From assembly GCF_016595795.1 (NCBI RefSeq), contig NZ_JAENHN010000059.1:124001-188000 (forward strand): 64,000 nucleotides of DNA, written 5' to 3'. Shown one piece after another: positions 46,746-55,103 of the stretch (position 1 is the first letter of the stretch; each line of letters starts with the position of its first letter). The notes under the pieces were generated by a model. The model worked only from the letters and a program-made list of their open reading frames with translations, did not search any database and was not told where the DNA came from. The position numbers were made by a program, and so were the translations under genes. Source of the DNA: Clostridium yunnanense. GTDB taxonomy: Bacteria; Bacillota; Clostridia; Clostridiales; Clostridiaceae.

Positions 46746-47519
46746 ATGAATGCTGCTAATAATAAAGTAGAGAATAAATATTTGTTTGGAGAAATTAAAA
46801 ATTCTAATGAAGAAGCTGAAAATAAGCTTAACTTAAGAGTAGAGACAGAGCATTTTATAGTGTGCTTTAGAGAAAATGATACTGAGTGCATAGGCAAAGT
46901 TATAGATTCACTAGAAAAAAATTATAGCAGAATAACAATTAACTTAGAGCAGAAACTAGAAAATAAATTAATTATAGAGATTTATTCTAATCTTAAATCA
47001 CTTCATAATGCTTTAGGGCTACAAGATGCTCCAACTTGGATAAGAGGAGGGCTTGGAGCTGGGAAGATTATAATAGCATCACCTCTAAATCCACCACCAG
47101 GATCTAATTTTCACAATGTAGTAAATACTGCAATTCATGAATTTGTACATATTTTAGTTAATAAAATAAATAGTAATACTCCAAGGTGGTTAAATGAAGG
47201 AATTGCTTGTTATGAAGCCAAGGATAATAGTGAAAGTTGGATAAGACAAACGGTTAGTGAAGGGCTAAGTAATGGGAACATTCCAACGTTCAAAGATTTA
47301 GATACTGGAGAAGATTTTGAAGCTTTCTTTGCTCTTGATGGTTATCAATACTCCTATACTATGGTTGAGGCTATAGTAAATTTGTTTGGCTATGATAAAT
47401 TAAGAAAGCTAGTAAAGGCACCTAATAAGATTGATGAGGTTCTTCATATAAGTGAGACTGATCTTTATAAGAAATATGTTGATTTCATAAAAATAAACTA
47501 TAGAGTTAGCACTTCTTAA
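46746..47519 (+). CDS. Peptidase-MA-like metalloprotease, soluble
   Basis: A 257-residue protein with the gluzincin site H131-E132-FV-H135 and, 16 residues on, W148-L-N-E151-G, the third zinc ligand. It has no signal or membrane segment, unlike its relative at 16492, and should be cytosolic. AAGGAGATAAATAG precedes the ATG. The nitrilase-like gene begins 14 bases after its stop, so the two probably share a transcript. Confidence 0.8.
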   Translation: MNAANNKVENKYLFGEIKNSNEEAENKLNLRVETEHFIVCFRENDTECIGKVIDSLEKNYSRITINLEQKLENKLIIEIYSNLKSLHNALGLQDAPTWIRGGLGAGKIIIASPLNPPPGSNFHNVVNTAIHEFVHILVNKINSNTPRWLNEGIACYEAKDNSESWIRQTVSEGLSNGNIPTFKDLDTGEDFEAFFALDGYQYSYTMVEAIVNLFGYDKLRKLVKAPNKIDEVLHISETDLYKKYVDFIKINYRVSTS

Positions 47520-47533
47520 GAAGGGGAATTATT

Positions 47534-48184
47534 ATGAGAATTTTAATTGGACAACCAATACATGAAAAACAAATTGAACAGATGAAGAATGATATAAAAG
47601 CTAAGGATAGTATTGATTTAGTATTATATCCTGAAGGATATCTGTCAGATGAAAATGCTTTAGAAGAGGCTTGTAAACTGGCCAAAGAGTATAAAATAGC
47701 AATTGTGTCATCATACAGAAAAGATAACAAAGATAGAGCTGTAATAATAAGCTGTGATGGTGAAAAAATCTTAGAAAGAGCTAAAACTATACCGGATGAA
47801 AATGTAGAATTACATGAGCCTTTAACTGTTTTTTATAATAATAATTCAATTGGCTACATATTATGTATGGAAATACTAAAGGCTAATAGAGATTTAAAAA
47901 GAGTAGAAGAAAAGATAGATTTTATTGTCCATCCGATTGGAGTAGGAATGTTTAGTGAAGAACAGTTTGAGCAGTGGGTGAGAGAAGCAAAGGTTATTGC
48001 AAAAACTTATAAAACAATTGTGATTGGAACAAGTCATGCTGATGGTTCTTACAGAAACTGTGGGGTTTCAATTCCTATTTCATATTGTATTGATAGTAAT
48101 GGAGAGCCAATATTTATTACAAAGTCAGATATTAGAAGTAGAATTGTAGACTTAGACTCAAAAAAGTTTGAGACAATTGGATAA
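47534..48184 (+). CDS. Carbon-nitrogen hydrolase (nitrilase superfamily)
   Basis: A 216-residue member of the nitrilase superfamily. The catalytic triad Glu34 (LYPEGYL), Lys84 (ERAKTIP) and Cys111 (YILCMEIL) is in place. It is shorter than the usual 260-280 residues, lacking parts of the C-terminus. These enzymes hydrolyse amides or nitriles; the substrate is unknown. AAGGGG precedes the ATG. Confidence 0.8.
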   Translation: MRILIGQPIHEKQIEQMKNDIKAKDSIDLVLYPEGYLSDENALEEACKLAKEYKIAIVSSYRKDNKDRAVIISCDGEKILERAKTIPDENVELHEPLTVFYNNNSIGYILCMEILKANRDLKRVEEKIDFIVHPIGVGMFSEEQFEQWVREAKVIAKTYKTIVIGTSHADGSYRNCGVSIPISYCIDSNGEPIFITKSDIRSRIVDLDSKKFETIG

Positions 48185-48269
48185 AATTAATAGTTGCATA
48201 AAAAGGATTATATTTTAAAGCATAGGTTTAATGTATAAAAACTTTTTTCTGAGTATTTTATAAGGGAAA

Positions 48270-48833
48270 GTGACAAATATCATGATATTAATACCAAACT
48301 ATCTTTATCATTACTATGAAGCTGAAGTTGGGCCTTTTAAAACCTTATCAGATTTATTAGAGGAACAGGCTGAAAAGGAATTAGAAAATCTTCGCAAGAG
48401 CGGACAAACCTTTGCTAGTAAGAGACCGAAAGATTACATGCTAATTAGAAGAGAATTAGAGCGAATGGTTAGAACACAGTTTATTGAAAAGGGTGGTAAG
48501 CCATTAAGAAGCACACCTATTTCTATGACCTTAGGACCATGCCAATGGATTAAACAATGGTATAAAGATGGACAAGAACTCAAAATTCCAATAGAAGTTT
48601 TTGATCATAACACTATTAGTTTTACCTACGGGGATATTTTCCCTGCAATGCGATATAATGACCACAAGCCTTATCGGAAAAAGGTTTACACATTAGAAGA
48701 GATTAAAGAAGTTGTATCAATATATGGAATGCCTCAAGAATGGAACAAAAATGGTGAAAACGGACCAGATAGATATATAGAAGTTCAAGTTTGGTGTGAT
48801 GTAGATATTGATAATATGTCTGTATTTAAGTGA
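48270..48833 (+). CDS. Conserved hypothetical protein
   Basis: A 187-residue soluble protein, rich in charged residues. The first part is helical (LSDLLEEQAEKELENLRK); the second is beta-rich, with the phrases TPISMTLGPCQWI, DIFPAMRYNDHKPYR and YTLEEIKEVVSIYG. I do not recognise the family. The start is GTG at 48270, near AAGGGAAA. An ATG four codons later is also possible. Confidence 0.5.
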   Translation: MTNIMILIPNYLYHYYEAEVGPFKTLSDLLEEQAEKELENLRKSGQTFASKRPKDYMLIRRELERMVRTQFIEKGGKPLRSTPISMTLGPCQWIKQWYKDGQELKIPIEVFDHNTISFTYGDIFPAMRYNDHKPYRKKVYTLEEIKEVVSIYGMPQEWNKNGENGPDRYIEVQVWCDVDIDNMSVFK

Positions 48834-48881
48834 TATGTGATTATAATAGAAATTAGAGATCAAGTTATTAGGAGATGGATG

Positions 48882-49700
48882 ATGAAACAAAGAACAATAA
48901 GTTCAGTTATCGGCTTACCAATTTTAATCGGAATAATGGTTAGCAAAAATTCAATACTTATAAATGTTGCTCTTCTCTTAATTATAATTATAGGACTTAG
49001 TGAATTTTATAAATCCTTTAAAGATTTTAGCATTAATTATAGCTTGATAGGAATAGGTTTCTCTGCGTTATACTACATATTTGTATTGCCTGATATTAGT
49101 GGAAAACTAGGATTATTTATAGTTTTATTTTCGATCTTTTTAGTGTTTTATTCAATACTCTTTTATAGTAAGCAAAATGTAAAAAACATAGCTATAACTT
49201 TTATAGGATTTTTTTATGTTACTTTCATGTTTTCATTTATACGTCAAATAATTAGCATAAATGATTATGGAGATATCTTTGTTTGGTTTGTATTTATAAT
49301 AGCTTGGAGTGCGGATACCTTTGCATATGCAGTAGGTAAGACCTTTGGAAAGAATAAATTAACTCCAGAGCTAAGTCCAAATAAGTCTATTGAGGGCTTT
49401 GTGGGTGGAGTAATAGGGGCGGCATTGATGTCCTGCTTATACGGGATTATAATTTTAAAGTTTACAGGATTTCATGATAATAACTTTTTGTATTTTTGTT
49501 TAGTAATGGGTGTAATAGGGTCAGTGGTATCACAATGTGGGGATTTAATAGCATCTTTAATAAAAAGATTCAATGGAATTAAGGACTTTGGCAATATAAT
49601 TCCTGGGCACGGGGGGATTTTAGATAGGTTTGATAGTATTATACTGGTAGCACCATTTGTTTATTATTTTATAAAAGTTATACTAAATATACATTTTTAG
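48882..49700 (+). CDS. cdsA: Phosphatidate cytidylyltransferase paralogue
   Basis: A 272-residue protein with about eight membrane segments and the full CDP-diglyceride synthetase signature SLIKRFNGIKDFG..IPGHGGILDRFDS near the C-terminus. It makes CDP-diacylglycerol from phosphatidate and CTP. It is not in the usual uppS-cdsA-dxr cluster, so it is probably a second copy. Start: ATG seven bases after AGGAG; upstream in-frame codons at 48837 and 48879 are less well spaced. Eleven bases separate it from the next membrane gene. Confidence 0.88.
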   Translation: MKQRTISSVIGLPILIGIMVSKNSILINVALLLIIIIGLSEFYKSFKDFSINYSLIGIGFSALYYIFVLPDISGKLGLFIVLFSIFLVFYSILFYSKQNVKNIAITFIGFFYVTFMFSFIRQIISINDYGDIFVWFVFIIAWSADTFAYAVGKTFGKNKLTPELSPNKSIEGFVGGVIGAALMSCLYGIIILKFTGFHDNNFLYFCLVMGVIGSVVSQCGDLIASLIKRFNGIKDFGNIIPGHGGILDRFDSIILVAPFVYYFIKVILNIHF

Positions 49701-49711
49701 GAGCGAGAGCA

Positions 49712-50233
49712 ATGAAGTCTAAGAATATAGTTAAAAAGATAATGTGGATTTCTGCAATTCCGGTGTTTTTTATAGGACTAATAGTGCCGTTAATAATGGA
49801 AACATCTAAAAACTTCAAGATAGTATTCGTAGGACGTATTATAGGTATTGATTTTTTTGCATTAGTTGTATTTGCATTAGGTATTTCTAATCTAATTATT
49901 ATTAATAATAAACAAGAAAAGACTTCTGTGAAAATAAGAGCAAAGATCTTCGGTGCAGTTGCTATAATATTTTCAATTGGCATCGGTTCTATGATAATTC
50001 CTTATTATAAGGATCTACCAGGCATGATGAACTCACAATATGAATCCTATGATGGACAATTAAAAGATTTCAAAGTTATAAAAGGTAGAACAACGATTAC
50101 TAGATTCACAGTAGGGAATAAAGAATTTGAGACTAGCGGCCAATATTTAAAAAACTTCCTTATAAAGGGGAAGAAATATCATGTAGAGTTTCTACCTAAT
50201 ACCGACTATGTGGTAAGTGTTTATAGATACTAA
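49712..50233 (+). CDS. Membrane protein with C-terminal outside domain
   Basis: A 173-residue protein: three membrane segments (about 10-28, 42-62 and 77-96), then a beta-rich domain of 75 residues (IKGRTTITRFTVGNKEFE) that resembles the small OB-like end of DUF3592-type proteins, though I cannot be sure. AGGAGCGAG precedes the ATG, 11 bases after cdsA, so it belongs to that operon. Confidence 0.55.
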   Translation: MKSKNIVKKIMWISAIPVFFIGLIVPLIMETSKNFKIVFVGRIIGIDFFALVVFALGISNLIIINNKQEKTSVKIRAKIFGAVAIIFSIGIGSMIIPYYKDLPGMMNSQYESYDGQLKDFKVIKGRTTITRFTVGNKEFETSGQYLKNFLIKGKKYHVEFLPNTDYVVSVYRY

Positions 50234-50337
50234 AAGTCTAAACCAACATAGAAAAGTTGAATAGGCTTATATACATCTGTAAATCTATAAAGCTATTATT
50301 CAAGTTATGGCATTAAAGGGTTTCTTTATTTAGATTT

Positions 50338-50393
50338 AAGTTATACTTGTTCATTAATCACTGCTTCTAGCAATTATCGGACAAGTATAACTT
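50338..50393. terminator. Long stem-loop between convergent genes
   Basis: AAGTTATACTTGT and ACAAGTATAACTT are perfect 13-bp arms around a 30-base loop. There is no long T-run, so it may simply pause transcription from both sides. Confidence 0.5.
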
Positions 50394-50526
50394 AATTGGT
50401 AGTTAAGAAATCTATATAAGTTGACATTATATTAGTAGTTAATGTATAAAATAGGCATAGAAAATCAGTATAGATTAATGCAATCTGAATATTAGAGTTA
50501 GGGTATATTTAAAGCTGCACTTAATA

Positions 50527-51153
50527 CTAAACTGCATTAACTATTTCTAATAAGTCTTTTGGATTTTTTAAGATATAAGTTGCATTGATACCATCTTTAG
50601 ATTTACATCCCCATGATGCTAAGGCAAAATCTATATGAGAGTCCTGAGCACATCTGAAATCATAGATAGTATCACCTATATAGAGTGTCTTTGAAGCATC
50701 TGAACCTGAAAGTTCAATGAATTTTAGAATAGGGTCAGGATCAGGTTTATGTTTTTCAGTGTCATCGGCACAGACAACTATATCAAAGAAATTAGATAGT
50801 CCAAAAGGCATAAAGTCAGCTTCATATTCTAGTTTGGTTTTGGAGGTAACTATACCAATAGAAATATTCATTTCATGAAGTTTTGCTAAAGTTTCTTCCA
50901 TATCATCAAAAACTTTTATATGATGAAAATAATCTTTTAAGTATTCGTTCCACTTGTTGCAACCTTCCTTGGGATCTTTTATCCCAAGCTGTGAAAGCGC
51001 AGCTTCACCTGTGATTCCAAAAGAAAAGAGTAAATCTTCAAAGCTTAGTTTTTTGTCAGTTTCTTCATATACTAATTTCTGCAGAGAAGAAAGTACTGCA
51101 AATTCTGTGTCTAAAATCGTTCCATCAATATCGAAAATAACAGTGCTATACAT
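50527..51153 (-). CDS. HAD-family phosphatase
   Basis: A 208-residue phosphoglycolate-phosphatase-like HAD enzyme: motif I FDIDGTILD, motif II VTSK, Lys in KHKPDPDP, and motif IV YIGDTIYD. Substrate unknown. The ATG at 51153 is preceded by GGAGG at six bases; the long upstream extension in frame lacks a site. Confidence 0.88.
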   Translation of the reverse strand: MYSTVIFDIDGTILDTEFAVLSSLQKLVYEETDKKLSFEDLLFSFGITGEAALSQLGIKDPKEGCNKWNEYLKDYFHHIKVFDDMEETLAKLHEMNISIGIVTSKTKLEYEADFMPFGLSNFFDIVVCADDTEKHKPDPDPILKFIELSGSDASKTLYIGDTIYDFRCAQDSHIDFALASWGCKSKDGINATYILKNPKDLLEIVNAV

Positions 51154-51350
51154 AAGTGAACCTCCAATAGCTATATTATCGGACTTATTATAATTATTTT
51201 TAATATCCTTATTAGTAACTATTATTATATGCATTATATAGCTAAGAATGCATTAATACGATTAACAGAAATTGATACATCTAAGTAATAAGTTTTAATA
51301 TGTAAGTGTAATATTAAATGTTAAGTTTAGGTTAGAAAGGGTGTATTCTA

Positions 51351-51830
51351 GTGAAAAAACTATTAAAGTTTGCTAAAATTATTATAAAAAAGACAATGCC
51401 TTTTGCGTTAATTATTTCTATCTTATATATTATAGTAATAAATGATTTTAGGAAACAAGAGAAAAAGGAGATAGACGATTCCTTTACAAATCAGTTAGTT
51501 CTGGCTAACGGTATACTAAATACTGATTACAATAAAAATGATGATGAAGGAAAAGCTTATTTAAGAACAACAGCTGCTGGATATTTATATTCCAGTTTAA
51601 ATTTGATGAATTATAGTTCTTATATTAATAACGAAAATAGAAACGATTTGTTTGGTGCAATTAATAATCTTTATTTATGTATGACTAAATCTAATGCAAG
51701 CAGAGTTATATTTACTAAGTATAACAAAGAGGTAAATCAATATTTGGTGAAAATTATTAGAAAACCTAAGGATAAAGAAGCTTGCAAAGCTTTAGATGAA
51801 TTGACATATAGTGTGCTCAAATCAGAGTAG
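51351..51830 (+). CDS. Membrane-anchored hypothetical protein
   Basis: A 159-residue protein with a basic N-terminus (KKLLKFAKIIIKK), a hydrophobic anchor at about 15-32 and a helical outside domain. It starts at GTG, about eight bases after AAAGGGTG. Phrases such as DNLYLCMTKSNASR do not match a family that I recall. It stands alone. Confidence 0.5.
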   Translation: MKKLLKFAKIIIKKTMPFALIISILYIIVINDFRKQEKKEIDDSFTNQLVLANGILNTDYNKNDDEGKAYLRTTAAGYLYSSLNLMNYSSYINNENRNDLFGAINNLYLCMTKSNASRVIFTKYNKEVNQYLVKIIRKPKDKEACKALDELTYSVLKSE

Positions 51831-52052
51831 TAATGCAAAGAAAAGAAGATATCTTAAATACAAAACAAATTTGTAAAAGCAATAAATCTTTATTACAATA
51901 GAGTAGTAGATATTTGTAGTCTTATCATAAAGCAAGGTGAATTAAAAGTAGTTGATAAGGTAATTGCAAATTTAACTAGACAACTAACTTATTAACTTCT
52001 GTTTAGATAAGTAAAGAACTAAAGAAATATAATATTTTAACATGGAGGAAGT

Positions 52053-52679
52053 ATGAAGATAGATAGCATTATTTTTGACTTAGATGGAACGCTATGGGAC
52101 TCAACACAAGGAGTTACAGATGCTTTTAATGAAATTATAAGTAATACAAACATTACTCACCAAATAACAGTAGAAGATATAAAAGCAATAATGGGGTTAT
52201 CAGTACTTGAAATACCATTAAGATTATTTCCACATCTAGAAGATGAACAGAGAACAACTTTAATAACTGCATGCTGGGCTAATGAGTGTAAGTACTTAGA
52301 AGAACATGGTGGAAGTTTGTTTGATAAATTAGAAGATACAATAAAGGAACTAGCTAAAAAATACAAATTGTTTATAGTTAGTAACTGTCAAGTAGGATAC
52401 ATTGAAGCTTTTCTTAAAGCTCATAATCTAAGTGAGTATTTTATTGACTATGAAAATGCGGAAAGAACTGGGCTTACTAAAGGGGAAAACATAAAGCTTG
52501 TAGTAGAAAGAAATAACTTAAAGAGTCCAGTTTACGTAGGAGATACTCAGTGGGATATGGAAGCAACAAGATTTGCTGGTATTCCTTTTGTATTTGCCAG
52601 TTATGGCTTTGGACAAGTGGATGACTTTGATTATAAAATTGAAAGTATAGATCAGTTAATAGATTTAGATAATAACTAG
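52053..52679 (+). CDS. HAD-family hydrolase
   Basis: A 208-residue HAD enzyme with motif I FDLDGTLWDS, motif II IVSNCQ, a Lys in TGLTKGEN and motif IV YVGDTQWD. The Trp-Asp after DGT is typical of the YcjU/YqaB-like subgroup of small phosphatases. GGAGGAAGT precedes the ATG. Single gene. Confidence 0.88.
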   Translation: MKIDSIIFDLDGTLWDSTQGVTDAFNEIISNTNITHQITVEDIKAIMGLSVLEIPLRLFPHLEDEQRTTLITACWANECKYLEEHGGSLFDKLEDTIKELAKKYKLFIVSNCQVGYIEAFLKAHNLSEYFIDYENAERTGLTKGENIKLVVERNNLKSPVYVGDTQWDMEATRFAGIPFVFASYGFGQVDDFDYKIESIDQLIDLDNN

Positions 52680-52806
52680 AAAATTTAATCTTTTAGTATG
52701 TTGAGCTGTTGCCCAAACTTCTATTTATTTTTTACTAGTCACAGCAATAATTTTAACACCTATATATTCATTGGTGTAAGTTGGAATGTAATTTGGATAT
52801 TTTATT

Positions 52807-52835
52807 AATAACTGCTTTTAGCAGTTATTTTTTTT
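52807..52835 (+). terminator. Intrinsic terminator after the HAD gene
   Basis: AATAACTGC and GCAGTTATT form a 9-bp stem with a 5-base loop, followed by T residues. Confidence 0.85.
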
Positions 52836-52992
52836 GCAATTTACCATATACTTGTAAAATCTCTTAATTAGTTGATATAATACGATTAATAAAGGCACAA
52901 ATAAATTAATATAACCTATAGAACTAATTACTGAAGATATAAAATCAAAGTGTAGCTGAATTATGCTAATAAATGTTTAGGAGAGATATATT

Positions 52993-53580
52993 ATGGATAA
53001 TAATCAGATTAAGCAATGTATTGATAAAAGATTTTTTGATGTGTTTCCAGATTTAGAATCACAAAGATTGATATTCAGAAAAGTTGAAGCGAGTGATGTG
53101 GAGGATATTTTTGATATATTTAGTGATCCTGAGGTAGCTAAATATGACTTTTTCACTCCTATAAATACAAAAGAGAAGGCTTTTTTAATAATAGATAATT
53201 ATCAAAGTGAATTTATATCTAAGGAAGAAATAACATGGGGTATTGTTAGAAAAGAAGACAAAAAATTAATTGGATATCTTAGTTTGGGAAACTTTGATGA
53301 GGAGGCTAAGAGCTGTGAAATTGGGTATGGTCTAAATAGGGAATACTGGAATAAAGGTTATGGGACTGAAGCTATAAAGACATTAATAAAATTTGCTTTT
53401 GAAAAAGTTAAAGTTAATAGAATAGAAGCTACGGTGACATTTGGTAATGTTGCATCAGTGAAGGCTTTAATAAAGTCAGGCTTTTTACAAGAAGGGATTT
53501 TAAGAGAAAGAACTATGATTAAAGGTGAGTTAGTGGATGATGTTATTCTTGCGTTATTGAGAAGAGATTATATAAGTTAA
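52993..53580 (+). CDS. GNAT-family acetyltransferase (RimJ/RimL-like)
   Basis: A 195-residue acetyltransferase: LESQRLIFRKVEASDVEDI at the start, EIGYGLNREYWNKGYGTEA as the acetyl-CoA loop, and ATVTFGNVASVKALIKSGF as the last helix-strand. RimJ/RimL-type enzymes acetylate protein N-termini or drugs. TAGGAGAG precedes the ATG. Single gene. Confidence 0.9.
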   Translation: MDNNQIKQCIDKRFFDVFPDLESQRLIFRKVEASDVEDIFDIFSDPEVAKYDFFTPINTKEKAFLIIDNYQSEFISKEEITWGIVRKEDKKLIGYLSLGNFDEEAKSCEIGYGLNREYWNKGYGTEAIKTLIKFAFEKVKVNRIEATVTFGNVASVKALIKSGFLQEGILRERTMIKGELVDDVILALLRRDYIS

Positions 53581-53852
53581 TTGGAATATTGAAAATATTA
53601 AAATATACATTTATATGTAGGTTAGTAGGGTGGATGAGGAGATTTTTTTATTGAACTAAAGAAATGCAAAATCAATTTAAACTATGATATTCTAGCTATA
53701 TGTGAAGAGTTGGAATTAGGGATAAATAATTAGGTTATATCCTGTGCATAAGTAAGATAATAAGAAAAATTCGCCATGTAAATGTAATAAAAAAATTGAT
53801 TAAGAGAATTTAAGAGTATTAACAAATGATACGTTTGTTATTAATAATAAAC

Positions 53853-53884
53853 AAAAATAAGCAGTTATACTTAAGTATAACTGC
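53853..53884 (-). terminator. Terminator of the first tRNA-Met
   Basis: On the minus strand, GCAGTTATACTTAAGTATAACTGC folds perfectly and is followed by TTATTTTT. It starts five bases after the tRNA 3' end. Confidence 0.85.
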
Positions 53885-53888
53885 TTTT

Positions 53889-53964
<76 letters not shown>

Positions 53965-54212
53965 ATATTGTGTTTGTAACTTGCCTACTTGATAACTATA
54001 CACTAAATAATATAGAATGTAAAGGAAATAATAAATTTAATCTTAAAACTAATAAAAGTACTTGGTTGTAATATATTTAATTACATAAGACTATATTAAA
54101 AACTAAGATATAATAACAGTATATAATATAAGAAAAATCTTTGAATGTAAATCTAAATGTTAAGCCTTTGTAAGAGGTTGGTGATAGGAAATTAGATCAA
54201 TGCTAAAGTGAA

Positions 54213-54247
54213 CAAAAAAGTAAGCAGTTATATCTAAATATAACTGC
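54213..54247 (-). terminator. Terminator of the second tRNA-Met
   Basis: GCAGTTATA and TATAACTGC form the stem, followed on the minus strand by a T-rich stretch. It resembles the terminator of copy 1 with a changed loop. Confidence 0.8.
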
Positions 54248-54251
54248 TTTT

Positions 54252-54327
<76 letters not shown>

Positions 54328-54357
54328 ATATTATGTTTGTAACTTGCCTACTCATTT

Positions 54358-54386
54358 AATATACAGTAAAGGAATTATAAAGTCAA
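54358..54386 (-). promoter_or_regulatory. Promoter for the tRNA-Met pair
   Basis: On the minus strand TTGACT is 17 bases from TATATT, about 30 bases before the tRNA copy 2. A very good sigma-A promoter. Confidence 0.8.
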
Positions 54387-54499
54387 GGAATTTTTGAAAA
54401 AAGTTTAAGGAAAATTATATTAGATACTAAAAAAACTTACAAAAAGATGCAAATTGAAGTTGTTAAAAAATTTTAATAGTATAATTATGTGAAAATATG

Positions 54500-54528
54500 T
54501 TTACAAATCATGTTAAAAAGAATATTAT
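54500..54528 (+). promoter_or_regulatory. Promoter of the magnesium-transport operon
   Basis: TTTACA (54500-54505) and TATTAT (54523-54528) with a 17-base spacer, about 20 bases before the M-box. Confidence 0.65.
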
Positions 54529-54549
54529 ATAAAAGGTAATAAAATTGAA

Positions 54550-54727
54550 TACCTCGTTAGGTGAGGTTCCTACAAGGATACACGCTACTGCCCAGAAATG
54601 TCGAGAGACGCCAATGGGTCAGCAGGTACTGCCGAATTAAGGTTTTACTTAATGTAGCTGACAACATTCATTAATATGAATGCTTATGCTCAAAGCCTTG
54701 TAGTGCTAAAGCTCAACGAATGGAGAA
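54550..54727 (+). ncRNA. M-box (ykoK) magnesium riboswitch
   Basis: The leader shows the conserved M-box blocks in order: CTCGTTAGGTGAGGTTCCTA, GATACACGCTACTGCCCAGA, ATGTCGAGAGACGCCAATGG, GTCAGCAGG, and the 3' block AGTGCTAAAGCTCAACGA. Mg2+ folds the RNA so that its last helix is closed. The 3' strand AACGAATGGAG can otherwise pair with the left arm of the terminator at 54756, so the switch turns transcription off when magnesium is plentiful. Confidence 0.95.
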
Positions 54728-54755
54728 AATAGGTGTTTTTTTGTCGAGCATATAA

Positions 54756-54786
54756 CTCTTCATTCGTTAGAATGAGGAGATTTTTT
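54756..54786 (+). terminator. Riboswitch-controlled terminator
   Basis: CTCTTCATTC and GAATGAGGAG form a 10-bp stem with a 4-base loop and then ATTTTTT. The left arm is complementary to the 3' end of the M-box, giving the alternative antiterminator. Confidence 0.9.
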
Positions 54787-54831
54787 ATTATTTATTTTCT
54801 ACATGAATATTAAATTAGGAGGTGGTTACTA

Positions 54832-54969
54832 ATGGAAGACGACCCTGAGGATAAGACGACAACTAAATATAGAATTTGGATTGTTATTCACACGGGTAAC
54901 TGCCGTTTGAGTGACGATGACTTTGGAGGTTATTGTTATGAAACTAAAAATAGGTATTCATGGTTTTAA
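54832..54969 (+). CDS. Leader ORF with acidic, proline-containing start
   Basis: A 45-codon ORF with AGGAGGTGG eight bases before its ATG, one of the best ribosome binding sites in the window. The product starts MEDDPEDKTTT, then KYRIWIVIHTGNCR, and ends DDDFGGYCYETKNRYSWF. It lies between the M-box terminator and the first structural gene. The very acidic start with a proline recalls enterobacterial MgtL (MEPDPT), where such codons destabilise ribosomes at low Mg2+. A regulatory role is inferred, not shown. A second ORF begins within its 3' part. Confidence 0.6.
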   Translation: MEDDPEDKTTTKYRIWIVIHTGNCRLSDDDFGGYCYETKNRYSWF

Positions 54970-55003
54970 TGTAAACTATCTAACGAACCCCTCTAATAAC
55001 TAA
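54938..55003 (+). CDS. Second small leader ORF, overlapping the first
   Basis: A 21-codon ORF in another frame, starting seven bases after TTGGAGG, with product MKLKIGIHGFNVNYLTNPSNN. It overlaps the 45-codon ORF by 32 bases. If both are translated, ribosomes ending the first would pass over the start of the second. It could also be the remnant of a larger gene. Two hairpins follow: CTTCA..TGCA with TGCA..TGAAG, and GCATCA with TGATGC just before the next ribosome binding site. Confidence 0.4.
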   Translation: MKLKIGIHGFNVNYLTNPSNN

Positions 55004-55103
55004 AAACTTCATTTTTGCATGTATTGCAATTTGAAGCATTGTAAGAATAAGTTATAAGCATCATGAAATCTTTGTGATGCTGTAAGTAGAAGGGGTGAAA
55101 CAA

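Noticed and set aside
53626-53733. 27-codon ORF at ATT after GATGAGGAG
   Set aside because: Very short, and the T-run between the ribosome binding site and ATT makes chance likely.
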